Origin: a virus
Virus record (IMG/VR): IMGVR_UViG_3300031539_000324
Location: 1 to 23,308 of that record
Strand: one strand, 5' to 3'
DNA length: 23,308 nucleotides
This document shows, piece by piece, positions 11,826-20,595 of the stretch. A program made the position numbers and the translations under genes. Under the pieces are notes generated by a model that saw nothing but the letters and a program-made list of their open reading frames with translations, did no database searches and was not told the DNA's origin. Each line of letters opens with the position of its first letter. Position 1 is the first letter of the stretch.

Positions 11826-14800
11826 CTATTTAACAAACGGAATTTGACATGCATCTCCATCGCAGTAAGCATCTACCAGTCTATCTACCGGAGCTACGTT
11901 TTTAATATTCAAATTCTTTAGTTTCGAATAATCAATTTTCATTTCCATTAAGCCGTAGCGAACTTCATTGATTTCCTCGTATGGCATCTGGGTGTACGCG
12001 CCGCCGCTAACTTCTGGCAACATTGAAACTGATTTCAGAGAGTGCTGGTAGTGGTCTAGCGCAATCGACAATTCCTGTGCCGTTGTCGATTCGGGGTTGA
12101 CGCTGATTGTAACTGACACACTATTGTCAGACCAATGGCGTTGCATCATGGCCGCAAGATTAAACTGTTCCCAAATAGTCAAATCTTTAGCACGGCGCAG
12201 ATTGTCTCCGGCATGGATTGGGAATTCAGCCACAACCGTATTTGGCGAATAATCATCTATCTCGATATGAACACCTGCTTCTCGTAAACGTTCTGCCAAG
12301 TGGCTATTATCCGAGAATCGCACACGACGAATGTAATATTCAGCAACAGGATGGTGAACCCCTGGTGTCGCACCGGCAACCAGAGATACCGTTCCAGATG
12401 GCTTGACGGTCGTGACGCGCACGCTCTCATTGACGCCGAACCAGTTGCTATATCTCTTATCGTAGTGCTTGACGTATGAATAACCATCCTCTGCCCACTT
12501 GACAAGTGTTCCCATGCCACGCGATGCGACAAACTGAGCGATGCCAGTCATCGATAGGCCAATGCGACGATTCTGCATCATAAGCTGTCGCGTACCAGGA
12601 TGTGCAATTTTCTCGCTGAGAAGCGTAATGGACTTCCCGTACAAGTATGCAAACTTAATACTACGTGCGAAATCGTAGAAGGAATCGTGTCGATTTGGAT
12701 ATAGCTCTACAAGCGTGCATTGCTTCGTGATTACGTTTCCAAATACACCCATATGTCGCATCGGCTCGTTGAAACAATATGTTGGCTCGCTGTCCGAGAT
12801 TAATTTGATGCTTACAACCCGTTGTCGTTTTGCCCTGCTGATCGGCTTTGAATTTTTATGGGCATGGTTTTCTTGATATTCAGAGCCAAACCGCTCGATA
12901 ACCTTTAGCCTTGTTTTTATTTTACTGCACTCGTAGCTAGGGATAAACATTCGCCACAAATCGTAATTTCTTCGTCCATAATTCGTGATTGTCCCAGTTG
13001 GCGACAACAATCGTATTGTAGCGTGGTTTACCCCGATTCTCCGCAATAGTATTTGCGCATCTCTCAGCTTTTGTTCTGACCCATACAACACATAATGTTG
13101 CGTGTTGGGGTTTTTAGCTATTGAACCATCTGCATCTATCCACCCACCCATGAACTCGGAAATACCATCTGCGTCCATACGCATGATTCGACTAGCAAGA
13201 CCGGCGTCATGATCTCGCAGTTGAACCGCAGTATCCATATCGATTTCCCCGCTAAAGTTTACCCTGCGGAACGGACGTGAATATCCAGCAGAATGCTGCT
13301 CTTTCCACATATTCCAGCCAGCATCTTGTCCTATAAAATATTCGTTCTCCTGAATAACCGCCAGTGCTTTTCTGTTGTCATCTATATATCCGTCACCAGT
13401 AAACCACCCAAGCTCGTATGCGTGTTTGTCACTGGTTCCGCCAGAATCTATTACTTCGAATTTCGGAAGAACCATTCCGACTTCGAGGGAATCCGTCGTG
13501 TGCGTTCGATACTTAGCCTGGGTTTTTGTTTTTGCAATCCATTCGTGTTTTGGGGTCGCATCTAAGTACGAACCATCCGATAGTGTCACCCTGTAAAGGC
13601 TTCCGGTTCCAGCCAAAAATGGAGTAACCTCAGACCACTCTTCTCCGTTCCAAATCTTAACGCGCTTATTAACCAAGTCGGAGATTCGGAATATACCATC
13701 TTCTGTTTGTATTTGCGTATCGCCAGCTACGCATAGCTCACCGCCAACACCAGCGGGCGACCATCCGTACAAAAACTGCTCGCCGCACTGTCCAGTCTCA
13801 ATCCCGCAAGACAACGAGATTCGATGGCTCGTAGGTACAGTACAACAATACACTTTGTCCTCTGTTCCAGCAGGCTCTATCTTGACAACTGTATTCCATT
13901 TTAACGTATATTGATATGTTGTCTTACACGTCAGGTGTAAGTTATCCAATCTGGCAAACTGTATCTGGTTAGACAAAACGATGCTTGCGTGTTGAGCAAT
14001 AGATAAACGCCAGCATTCTTTAGCTTTATATTCTCCATAACCATCGCCAAAATCGCGTATTCCTGCCTCGTGCGACATGGCAAGTTTTGAATGTACTCCG
14101 ATTGACTTTAGTAGTGTTTGTACATCTAATAGAAACTCGCGGCGTACAGATGAAAGTTGATATCCAAATCCATTATTCGTATCAAATGCCGTGCCATCGG
14201 AATCGAAGATTCCAGCAATTAACTCTAGTTTCGATTTTCTATTCCACCCAAATACCTCAAACGGAAGTTTATCTTTATATGTTGTTGCCCACGGCATAAT
14301 ATCATAATCTCTAGCGCGTAATCCTTGGATCACAACCACCGAGCGACCATTGCTGTATTCGCCATCCGTATAGTTTGGCTCGCTAATCATGTCGCTTCTT
14401 CCATCGCGTGCAGGAATCTCGGACAACGATTGCACGATTTTCTCGGCACATACTTTTTTTGTATCGTATAACCATAGCGCCGGTACAGTCCCATGAGAAG
14501 TACCATCTCCAAGCATAAATCCTTTTACATATGCGCCTGCAACATCTAAATCTCCATGAGACTCCGGGGCAGTAGATGATTGTAGTTTATCGCCAGCTAC
14601 AATATCTTTCGCCTGTCGAGAAGTGCCATCGTCAAGAACCATTGTGTGGTATGGCGTAACAAATAGCTCTGTTCCATCTTGAAGCTCAATTCGCAATACT
14701 TTTTGGTTGGTTCCAGTTACCCTAAAGTTGTCAATCGCAACCCACTGGCTACCGTCCCATATATCGGCGGTCTCTCCAACCAAATCAACAATGGGTACAT

Positions 14801-15917
14801 CTCCGTTCTTGGTGCGTATAAGCGTATCGCCACGGAAGCATGGATTAACTCCAGTAGCTAAGTCACGATGATCTTCAATGCCGTTCATACGAGCATACTT
14901 ATTCGCGTTTTCTAACCACACGAATCCAGGCTCGCCATTATCCATAATTCTTTCAACAAACGGCTTGTAATCCATGCCAACGTTAGCAAACACGCTATTG
15001 TTTGAAGACCATCCCCACTCCTTGCGTTCTGGATTCTGCGTGTAATTTTTAAGATTAGCGAACTCAGTATCGAATGGACTTCCAAGGGCAATTTCGCTGC
15101 TTCTCCGCACGTTACCGGCAACAACTACAACGCCAATCATATTCATGATGTCAGTGATGATTCTACCGGAAATGCGATCTCCATGTGCATCGTCCAAAAT
15201 TGTACGAACCTTATCGTGAAGCCACTCCAAAGGTTCATATCCACTAGCCACCCCGCCAAATCCGCGGATTAACGAACCCTTTGGGCGAATCAAAGAGTAG
15301 TCGAATGTTACGGCGTGCTGGACATCGCCATTCGGTATGTAGGACGACACGAGTCGGCCTATCGAATCTGCCCATCCTTCTCGGCTGTCAGGTATGACAA
15401 ATATATTGAGATCGGTATCTCGTGGCTTAACAATCTCTACTAGGCCAGCGCCACGAATATCAAATCCAACACCAACGCCGAGCATCAACATCTCCATGAC
15501 CCACTCAAAGATATGGCCTTTGTGATCTCGAATTGATTGCGTGCTGATGAAACCACAATTGTTCGTTGCCTCTACCATATTACGCTCATGTACTGATGGG
15601 GCACCCATATGATACAATCCGCGTCCTGGTGGACTCCACTTCAAGTTAAACAGTCTATCGTATGCCTCGTGTGCTGACTCTTTTGCTTTATCATCTGACC
15701 ACGGTACACCATGTTCCGATGCGTAATCTTTCTGTATTGTGTACATTCCATTGATAATTCTCTCGCAAGCGTCTGCCCAAGATTCTAGATTACCATCAGG
15801 TTTTACCCTAGCATACGTGCGATAAAATGTCACAGCCCCAAGAGAGCCAAACCCAAATGGCTCTGGACGATCTCGATATCGATCTACAAACTCATGGTCA
15901 AGATGAAAAGATAGCAT
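11826..15917 (-). CDS. nrdJ: Class II (B12-dependent) ribonucleotide reductase with two inteins
   Basis: A 1363-residue precursor of an adenosylcobalamin-dependent reductase resembling the monomeric Lactobacillus leichmannii RTPR; removing both inteins leaves 674 residues. It reduces ribonucleotides to deoxyribonucleotides by a thiyl radical and needs no oxygen or separate small subunit. Seen: NNCGF with redox Cys121, the LMLGVGVGFD segment near 145, an allosteric-site region following it, the catalytic NPCGEQ loop (split by intein 1 at its Cys, residue 360/711), VKPSGTVSLVAGATPG near 1171, and the C-terminal shuttle pair C1352 and C1357 in YCDGDAC. Inteins occupy residues 360-710 and 729-1066. 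The ATG at 15917 has GGGGGA about 7 bases upstream. Its promoter is at 16016-16044. It is translated away from the head genes. Confidence 0.93.
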   Translation of the reverse strand: MLSFHLDHEFVDRYRDRPEPFGFGSLGAVTFYRTYARVKPDGNLESWADACERIINGMYTIQKDYASEHGVPWSDDKAKESAHEAYDRLFNLKWSPPGRGLYHMGAPSVHERNMVEATNNCGFISTQSIRDHKGHIFEWVMEMLMLGVGVGFDIRGAGLVEIVKPRDTDLNIFVIPDSREGWADSIGRLVSSYIPNGDVQHAVTFDYSLIRPKGSLIRGFGGVASGYEPLEWLHDKVRTILDDAHGDRISGRIITDIMNMIGVVVVAGNVRRSSEIALGSPFDTEFANLKNYTQNPERKEWGWSSNNSVFANVGMDYKPFVERIMDNGEPGFVWLENANKYARMNGIEDHRDLATGVNPCFRGDTLIRTKNGDVPIVDLVGETADIWDGSQWVAIDNFRVTGTNQKVLRIELQDGTELFVTPYHTMVLDDGTSRQAKDIVAGDKLQSSTAPESHGDLDVAGAYVKGFMLGDGTSHGTVPALWLYDTKKVCAEKIVQSLSEIPARDGRSDMISEPNYTDGEYSNGRSVVVIQGLRARDYDIMPWATTYKDKLPFEVFGWNRKSKLELIAGIFDSDGTAFDTNNGFGYQLSSVRREFLLDVQTLLKSIGVHSKLAMSHEAGIRDFGDGYGEYKAKECWRLSIAQHASIVLSNQIQFARLDNLHLTCKTTYQYTLKWNTVVKIEPAGTEDKVYCCTVPTSHRISLSCGIETGQCGEQFLYGWSPAGVGGELCVAGDTQIQTEDGIFRISDLVNKRVKIWNGEEWSEVTPFLAGTGSLYRVTLSDGSYLDATPKHEWIAKTKTQAKYRTHTTDSLEVGMVLPKFEVIDSGGTSDKHAYELGWFTGDGYIDDNRKALAVIQENEYFIGQDAGWNMWKEQHSAGYSRPFRRVNFSGEIDMDTAVQLRDHDAGLASRIMRMDADGISEFMGGWIDADGSIAKNPNTQHYVLYGSEQKLRDAQILLRRIGVNHATIRLLSPTGTITNYGRRNYDLWRMFIPSYECSKIKTRLKVIERFGSEYQENHAHKNSKPISRAKRQRVVSIKLISDSEPTYCFNEPMRHMGVFGNVITKQCTLVELYPNRHDSFYDFARSIKFAYLYGKSITLLSEKIAHPGTRQLMMQNRRIGLSMTGIAQFVASRGMGTLVKWAEDGYSYVKHYDKRYSNWFGVNESVRVTTVKPSGTVSLVAGATPGVHHPVAEYYIRRVRFSDNSHLAERLREAGVHIEIDDYSPNTVVAEFPIHAGDNLRRAKDLTIWEQFNLAAMMQRHWSDNSVSVTISVNPESTTAQELSIALDHYQHSLKSVSMLPEVSGGAYTQMPYEEINEVRYGLMEMKIDYSKLKNLNIKNVAPVDRLVDAYCDGDACQIPFVK
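12720..13733 (-). other. Intein 2 (338 aa) with LAGLIDADG homing endonuclease, Gln-terminal
   Basis: Residues 729-1066 of the RNR precursor. Block A starts at Cys729 (CVAGDTQIQTEDG) and block B is near YLDATPKHEW with His791. Two LAGLIDADG helices are visible: ELGWFTGDGYIDD at 835-847 and EFMGGWIDADGSIA at 921-934. Block F/G reads PTYCFNEPMRHMGVFG and ends VITKQ, followed by extein Cys1067. The last residue is Gln instead of Asn, and the residue before it is Lys instead of His. It is inserted only 18 extein residues after intein 1, at GEL|CTLVE. Confidence 0.88.
13788..14840 (-). other. Intein 1 (351 aa) with LAGLIDADG homing endonuclease, Gln-terminal
   Basis: Residues 360-710 of the RNR precursor, inserted exactly before the catalytic Cys of NP|CGEQ. 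Block A is CFRGDTLIRTKNG at 360-372 and block B is ELFVTPYHTMV with His424. The LAGLIDADG helices are VKGFMLGDGTSHG at 464-476 and LELIAGIFDSDGTAFD at 564-579. Block F/G reads KVYCCTVPTSHRISLSCG and ends IETGQ before extein Cys711. The terminal Gln with Gly before it replaces the usual His-Asn, as known in a minority of splicing-competent inteins such as the iridescent virus RNR intein. Confidence 0.9.
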
Positions 15918-15954
15918 TAGCGATTCCCCCGATACACTGTTGATATTGTTGCCC

Positions 15955-16009
15955 TAAAAATTAGAAAATCCGCCTAAGCGGTTTGTGCGAGACTTAAAAT
16001 TATGTGCAT
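15955..16009 (-). promoter_or_regulatory. RNR leader: 11-codon ORF and hairpin followed by T-rich run
   Basis: An 11-codon ORF (MHIILSLAQTA, 16009-15974) starts at or next to the predicted transcription start. Its TAG stop lies in the loop of a 4-bp GC stem (CCGC-TTAG-GCGG, 15981-15970) flanked by AAA and ATTTT and followed by further T runs. This resembles a weak intrinsic terminator, and the layout could allow translation-dependent attenuation; the stem is short, so the evidence is limited. Confidence 0.35.
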
Positions 16010-16015
16010 TCTCCT

Positions 16016-16044
16016 ATTATACCACACATAGATTAGTTGGTCAA
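16016..16044 (-). promoter_or_regulatory. Leftward promoter of the RNR gene
   Basis: TTGACC (16044-16039) and TATAAT (16021-16016) are 17 bases apart, followed immediately by AGGAGA-ATG. The predicted start falls at about 16009, so the AGGAGA would be upstream of, not within, the message. The first long ORF (RNR) begins 92 bases further on. Confidence 0.85.
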
Positions 16045-16068
16045 ACGATCGGGTGCGTGTACAGTAAA

Positions 16069-16097
16069 TTGACATAAAACCATTTATGGTGTATAAT
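16069..16097 (+). promoter_or_regulatory. Consensus promoter of the head operon
   Basis: A perfect TTGACA (16069-16074) and TATAAT (16092-16097) with a 17-base spacer. The predicted start near 16104 gives a leader of only about 14 bases, with AGGAGA at its very 5' end before the terS ATG at 16118. It is divergent from the RNR promoter; the two -35 boxes are 24 bases apart. Confidence 0.92.
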
Positions 16098-16117
16098 ATA
16101 GATAGGAGAATTGATAT

Positions 16118-16801
16118 ATGTCGAACGATTTAATTAAAAGAAGTATTGAAGAATTAGCCGCAAGATACAACGGTTTAACATACAAACAGATGCGCGCTGT
16201 TCAACTTCTCGGACATGGAATACCGGCTCAAATCGTATCTAGCTCTGTAGGTGTTTCATTGGATACGATAAATAATTGGCTCAGCGAAGATTCTATTTTT
16301 AATGATGCGATTATATATGCTCGTGAATCTGCTGTAGAACAGAGTAAAAAGATTATCGAGCAGACGCGAACACTTGCTTTAGATAAGGCACTGGAGATTC
16401 TAAGTCAAGATTACTCAAAGGCTTTTGACCAAGAGAGACGCGAGATAGCGCGCATGGCTAGGTTTGTGCTTGAACGTAGTGATGATAGTGGATCGGCATC
16501 TGGCAATTCGTTTACACCACAACTGTTCATTTCTACTGGCTCTATTGATGCAATAGCTGCGCGAATTACCGAACTTGACAAGGGCGAAGAGTATATAGAA
16601 GGCGAATATATAGAAACGCATCCATCGTATTCTTGCCACCCGGAAACGGATTATGGCGTTATAAATTACGATGATGAATCTGATACTCGTCAGTGCCATA
16701 TATGCGGCGGCTGGTTTGTTGATTTATTTGGGCATACCAATCGTAAGCATGGTCTTTCGCAAGAAGAATATAGGACGGTGTTTAGAATAGATGAGCGATA
16801 A
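16118..16801 (+). CDS. Terminase small subunit-like protein with MucR-type zinc finger
   Basis: A 227-residue protein directly upstream of the large terminase. Residues 20-56 form a helix-turn-helix (MRAVQLLGHGIPA then VGVSLDTINNWL), the DNA-recognition unit of many TerS proteins, followed by a long helical stretch (60-122) suited to oligomerisation. The C-terminus is unusual: QCHICGGWFVDLFGHTNRKH with C193, C196, H206 and H211, then GLSQEEYRTVF, the pattern of MucR/Ros-family zinc fingers. It should recognise phage DNA for packaging. The finger may add DNA specificity or autoregulation; this is inference. The start has AGGAG 9 bases upstream. It overlaps terL by 11 bases. Confidence 0.75.
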   Translation: MSNDLIKRSIEELAARYNGLTYKQMRAVQLLGHGIPAQIVSSSVGVSLDTINNWLSEDSIFNDAIIYARESAVEQSKKIIEQTRTLALDKALEILSQDYSKAFDQERREIARMARFVLERSDDSGSASGNSFTPQLFISTGSIDAIAARITELDKGEEYIEGEYIETHPSYSCHPETDYGVINYDDESDTRQCHICGGWFVDLFGHTNRKHGLSQEEYRTVFRIDER

Positions 16802-18467
16802 GACAATTGATCTGGCAGAATACGAAAAAGCATCACCAATGATTTGGTCATCTAGGAATGTCAGATTGCCAAAGCGAGCGCCGTGGGATTTTCAACATAG
16901 AAAATGGCAAGCGGCAATTTTTGATGATAACTCTAGAGAGATAGTTGTTATTAAACCGACTCAAATCGGAATGACAACGCTTATGCTATGCAAGATGTTG
17001 CATTTTGCACATTACCATCCAGTGCGTGTTATGTATACGCTGCCAAGGCAAGATGATGTATATGACCTTGTAAACGGCCGCGTTTCATCTATGTTTAGAG
17101 ATAGTCCATTGTTATCCAGTATGATAGGCTCATCGGATAACGTTCGCTTTAAGGTGTATGGCGATTCATATTTGCACTTTATGGAATCTAGCGTAACGCC
17201 ACGTATGCTTGATGTTGATTGTCTGGTCAATGACGAGATTGATATGTCTAACCAAGACAACCTTGAGCAGTACATCGCACGTCTAGATGCCTCTGAATAT
17301 AAGATACATTGGAGAATATCGACGCCAACCGTCAATGGATTTGGCATTGACTCTTTGTTTGATAAGAGCGATAAGAAACGGTGGATTATAAAGTGCCCAC
17401 GGTGCAACCACGAGCAAGAATTAATTTGGGATAATAACATTCGTAACTCTGGTGGAGAAACATGGTACGCTTGCGGTCAATGCGATAGGGAGTTTACTCC
17501 AGACATCGTACAAAGCGGATCGTGGATTGCAGATCACCCCGGCCGTGATATTAGCGGGTATGCAGTTTCTCAGATGATGGTAACGTCAATACCTCCCAGC
17601 AGCCTATGGGAAGATTCAAAGACGATGAGGACGAAGAACTTTTACAATCTTCGTCTTGGCAAGCCGTACACTCAGTCAACTGGATCGATTACCAGACAGC
17701 TTATTTACGATAAGTGTATACGTAATACACACGGCAAGGAATACGCTGGTAGCGGATACTTTATGGGTGCTGACCAGGGCAACGATATTCACGTTGTCAT
17801 AGGTAAAGCGGTTGGCGATACAATTGAAATTGTATACATGGATGTTATACCGCTTGAACGTGGGTTTGACGAGTTGTATGTTTTGATGGACAGATTTGGC
17901 ATACAACAAGCAGTTATCGATGGGCTGCCGAATAGACATTCAGCTAACTCGTTTGCCAGTTTCTATCGTGGTGGAAGAGCGTTAATGGCATTCTATACGC
18001 AAACTCCGGATGTATACAAAGAAAACGCTTTGGGTTTTCGAGTTGAGATTAACAGGTCTATAGCGTTCGATTATTTATATGAGAAGATCAACGCTGGCGA
18101 GATTGCATTATATGGCGATAAGACAAACCTAACAAATGAGTTGCGGCTGGCTGTATCGCATTTGGCTAGTATGCGTAGGGATGAGGTTCTTACCAATACT
18201 AAAATGGGCGGAGAGAAAACAGAAGTTGCGTGGGTGCATTCTGGCCCAGATCACTTTGCACATGCAATCAACTACCTGAATGTCGCTGTTGATCTTGCGA
18301 CATCATCTTCAGGTTTTAGAATTACTAGACTTGGTGAACCGAAACAAAGCGATTCCGATGATGAAGAGGTTGTAACCGAGCAATTCAATAATAATCCTTA
18401 TGTTCTGCGTAGGGCATTGACGAGAGTCAGGGATTCAACGAGAAGGTTTAAGGGGATAGCGAGATGA
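16791..18467 (+). CDS. terL: Terminase large subunit, GpA-like
   Basis: The packaging motor ATPase and headful or cos nuclease, 558 residues. The ATPase part has a deviant Walker A KPTQIGMTT at 55-63 and Walker B CLVNDEID at 144-151. A zinc ribbon with C202, C205, C228 and C231 lies between ATPase and nuclease, as in lambda GpA-type terminases. The nuclease domain has GADQGND with D328, VIDGLPN with D377, and GPDHFAHAINY with D487 as the third acidic site. The C-terminal 50 residues are charged and probably contact the portal. The start overlaps terS by 11 bases; its stop overlaps the next start (ATGA). Confidence 0.92.
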   Translation: MSDKTIDLAEYEKASPMIWSSRNVRLPKRAPWDFQHRKWQAAIFDDNSREIVVIKPTQIGMTTLMLCKMLHFAHYHPVRVMYTLPRQDDVYDLVNGRVSSMFRDSPLLSSMIGSSDNVRFKVYGDSYLHFMESSVTPRMLDVDCLVNDEIDMSNQDNLEQYIARLDASEYKIHWRISTPTVNGFGIDSLFDKSDKKRWIIKCPRCNHEQELIWDNNIRNSGGETWYACGQCDREFTPDIVQSGSWIADHPGRDISGYAVSQMMVTSIPPSSLWEDSKTMRTKNFYNLRLGKPYTQSTGSITRQLIYDKCIRNTHGKEYAGSGYFMGADQGNDIHVVIGKAVGDTIEIVYMDVIPLERGFDELYVLMDRFGIQQAVIDGLPNRHSANSFASFYRGGRALMAFYTQTPDVYKENALGFRVEINRSIAFDYLYEKINAGEIALYGDKTNLTNELRLAVSHLASMRRDEVLTNTKMGGEKTEVAWVHSGPDHFAHAINYLNVAVDLATSSSGFRITRLGEPKQSDSDDEEVVTEQFNNNPYVLRRALTRVRDSTRRFKGIAR

Positions 18468-18745
18468 GAGCAATTAAGCAATGGATAATCGATGTCGTAG
18501 TAAGGTATTTGCTTGACGTAGACAACCAAGATATTGTAGATCAATTGACGATGCGTTTTACGCAATCTTTAATTAGTCAGGTGTGCATAATGGGATCGAA
18601 CGATAGCGTGATTTTGGTTGTTCCAGAGAGTGTCGATGAGGATCAGGTTGCGAAACTCGAAGCGCAACTGCGCGCTATATTGAAGCACGAACGTTATCTG
18701 GTAATAGCAACAGATAACCCCATTAGCCTAGCGAGGTTCACGTAA
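18464..18745 (+). CDS. Hypothetical protein between terminase and portal
   Basis: A 93-residue protein, unrecognised. It begins with an amphipathic helix (KQWIIDVVVRYLL) and has a strand-helix-strand core (DSVILVVPESVDEDQVAKLEAQ, two segments, then RYLVIATDNP), a ferredoxin-like order. The ATG overlaps the terL stop by 4 nt and the stop lies one base before the portal start, so the three are translationally coupled. Its position suggests a small packaging or head-assembly accessory protein; that is context only. Confidence 0.7.
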   Translation: MRAIKQWIIDVVVRYLLDVDNQDIVDQLTMRFTQSLISQVCIMGSNDSVILVVPESVDEDQVAKLEAQLRAILKHERYLVIATDNPISLARFT

Positions 18746-18746
18746 A

Positions 18747-20309
18747 ATGAAAATATACACCCCAGCGAAGAAAGGCATGGATATCGGCATTAAGAAAATA
18801 GGCAGCAACCTGTTTTCTGGCAGTAAGGATATCACGCATATAGACATGTTGAAGCTGTTGGCTCAGGCAGCGCACGAGCATTCGTGGACATTCGCTACTG
18901 TAGATGCGATTTCGCGATCTGTCGTTGGTTCTGGGTGGTCGATTGTTCCTGTAGAACGATATGCAAACGATCAATCTAAACGTAAGCGTAAAGCTGTCGA
19001 GGATTTCTTTGAATATCGTGAACGCTCATGGGACAACATTAAAGATTTCCAGTCTCTACCTGATAAGCTGGCTCAAACCGTAGGTTCTTATCGCTTGTTT
19101 GGTCATGCCGCATGGGAGATGGTTCGAGATGGCAACAACGACCCCATAGGCTTTGATGTATTGTCTGGAATTGTTATACCGCAAGTTGATGAATCTGGAT
19201 ACTTTGAGAATCCAGCATTTTTATTTTATCCGTGGGGAGCAGGAGACCCAATTGAGTATCAGGTAGACGAAATTGCATACTTCTATAATTCTGGTATTAC
19301 CGGAAAGATTACTGGCGAAAGCCCATATTCCACACTTGCAAATACGACAATACCATCTGATCTTTTTGCGGCAGTATCTTATAGGTCGCTGTTTGAGAAC
19401 GTCAATGCTCCATACAATGGCCTGTGGCAGATTGACCCGTCAGTGTCCGATGACGACTTTGATTTCTTCTTAGCGTTGCTCGAAGAGAGATATTCTGGAG
19501 CAACAAATTTCGGTCGCAATCCACTTGTTATTCGCGGTGGCGCAGATTTCAAGCAGGTAAAATCTAGAAATACAGAAGACGCTCCATACCTGGATGGTCG
19601 ATCTTTCAACAGGGAAGAATTCTTTGGTGTCACTGGTGTTGACGGAAATAAACTTGGGATTACATCTAGCGCAAACAAAGCTAACATCAGAGAGACGCGC
19701 AGGGAATTCCATGAAAACATCTTGCGACCCCTATTTAGGAAACTAGAAGATGATATTTATTATCAAGTAATAGTTAGAATGCTTGATGCACGTGGCTGGA
19801 AATTCCAGTTCAAGCAACCCGATATTACCAACGCTGTCGAGCAAGCATCGATTGATATGCGTATGCTGCAATGGGGTATTTACAGTCCCAACGAGATTCG
19901 CAAACATCGTGGCGAAGACCCACGGACAGATGGCGATTACTACTATGCGCCTATGAATATGGTTCAAATGACAGATGGTGAAATGGTTTCCCCTACAGGC
20001 GATAAGACTGAGAACGATAACCCTGGGCAAACCGAGCCAGATGAAACAGAGCCTAGTGAGCCTGAGCGCGTACCGCGAGATGAGGATACAAGTGTAAGTA
20101 ACATGGCGATTTCAGATTTACGGTTGTGGCGCAGGCTACATCTTCAGTATCTAGATGGTAAACGTGAGAAAAAAGAATTCAAAAGCGACTACATAGACCA
20201 GGAAGTACTTCAGGAAGTTCAACGGCAACTAATCGATGTCGGTAAAGACTTTCAGGAAGTCAAAGGAATCTTTGATCGCGCTATAAAGGCATATGAGGAG
20301 AATGATTAA
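18747..20309 (+). CDS. Portal protein
   Basis: A 520-residue portal of the PBSX/HK97-like group. The portal dodecamer forms the vertex through which terminase packs DNA. Recognisable parts are the N-terminal WTFATVDAISRSVVGSGW helix near 47-64, the YRLFGHAAWEMVRD strand near 114-127, the clip/stem region after EIAYFYNSG near 174, and the GITSSANKANIRETRREFHENIL segment (two parts) near 304-326, a portal signature before the crown. Residues 415-450 are a low-complexity acidic linker rich in Glu, Pro and Thr, followed by a charged helical tail. GAGG lies 10 bases before the ATG. Gene order terL, small gene, portal, protease, capsid supports the call. Confidence 0.9.
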   Translation: MKIYTPAKKGMDIGIKKIGSNLFSGSKDITHIDMLKLLAQAAHEHSWTFATVDAISRSVVGSGWSIVPVERYANDQSKRKRKAVEDFFEYRERSWDNIKDFQSLPDKLAQTVGSYRLFGHAAWEMVRDGNNDPIGFDVLSGIVIPQVDESGYFENPAFLFYPWGAGDPIEYQVDEIAYFYNSGITGKITGESPYSTLANTTIPSDLFAAVSYRSLFENVNAPYNGLWQIDPSVSDDDFDFFLALLEERYSGATNFGRNPLVIRGGADFKQVKSRNTEDAPYLDGRSFNREEFFGVTGVDGNKLGITSSANKANIRETRREFHENILRPLFRKLEDDIYYQVIVRMLDARGWKFQFKQPDITNAVEQASIDMRMLQWGIYSPNEIRKHRGEDPRTDGDYYYAPMNMVQMTDGEMVSPTGDKTENDNPGQTEPDETEPSEPERVPRDEDTSVSNMAISDLRLWRRLHLQYLDGKREKKEFKSDYIDQEVLQEVQRQLIDVGKDFQEVKGIFDRAIKAYEEND

Positions 20310-20311
20310 TA

Positions 20312-20563
20312 ATGGAAGACAATGTGGGCGGGCGAAAGCCCAAGGAGTGGAGATGTGCAAATCGAGAATGCGGCGAGGTTCTTGGCCTTGTCTTGTTTGG
20401 ACAACTGTATTGCGATTCTACGGTTTCGTTTAATACAGATGGAGCGGATATAGTAATTAGGTGTCCAAAATGCGACAGGCGAAAGATTTGGTATGCATCA
20501 GATAGGCTTACCGCGCTAATCAATGAGATTGCAGATGCAGTGGTTCGGCGTGTAGGAAATTGA
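20312..20563 (+). CDS. Zinc-ribbon protein, Com-like
   Basis: An 83-residue protein with Cys15, Cys20, a Cys near 34 and CPKC near 51-54. The order RCANRECGEVLG, strand, then IVIRCPKCDRRKIW resembles the zinc finger of phage Mu Com, which binds the mom mRNA and activates its translation, although Com is shorter. RNA or DNA binding is therefore a reasonable guess but the target is unknown. The last 25 residues form a helix. GAGGAG lies 11 bases upstream of the ATG. Its TGA stop overlaps the TTGACA box of the next promoter. Confidence 0.6.
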   Translation: MEDNVGGRKPKEWRCANRECGEVLGLVLFGQLYCDSTVSFNTDGADIVIRCPKCDRRKIWYASDRLTALINEIADAVVRRVGN

Positions 20564-20588
20564 CATAACCGATATTCTATGGTATAAT
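20560..20588 (+). promoter_or_regulatory. Internal promoter abutting a start codon
   Basis: TTGACA at 20560-20565 and TATAAT at 20583-20588 have a 17-base spacer, a perfect consensus. AGGAGGC-ATG-ATG follows immediately. A start 7 bases after the -10 would fall at about 20595-20596, so this promoter would give a leaderless message, while read-through from 16104 would keep the AGGAGG. Confidence 0.85.
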
Positions 20589-20595
20589 AGGAGGC

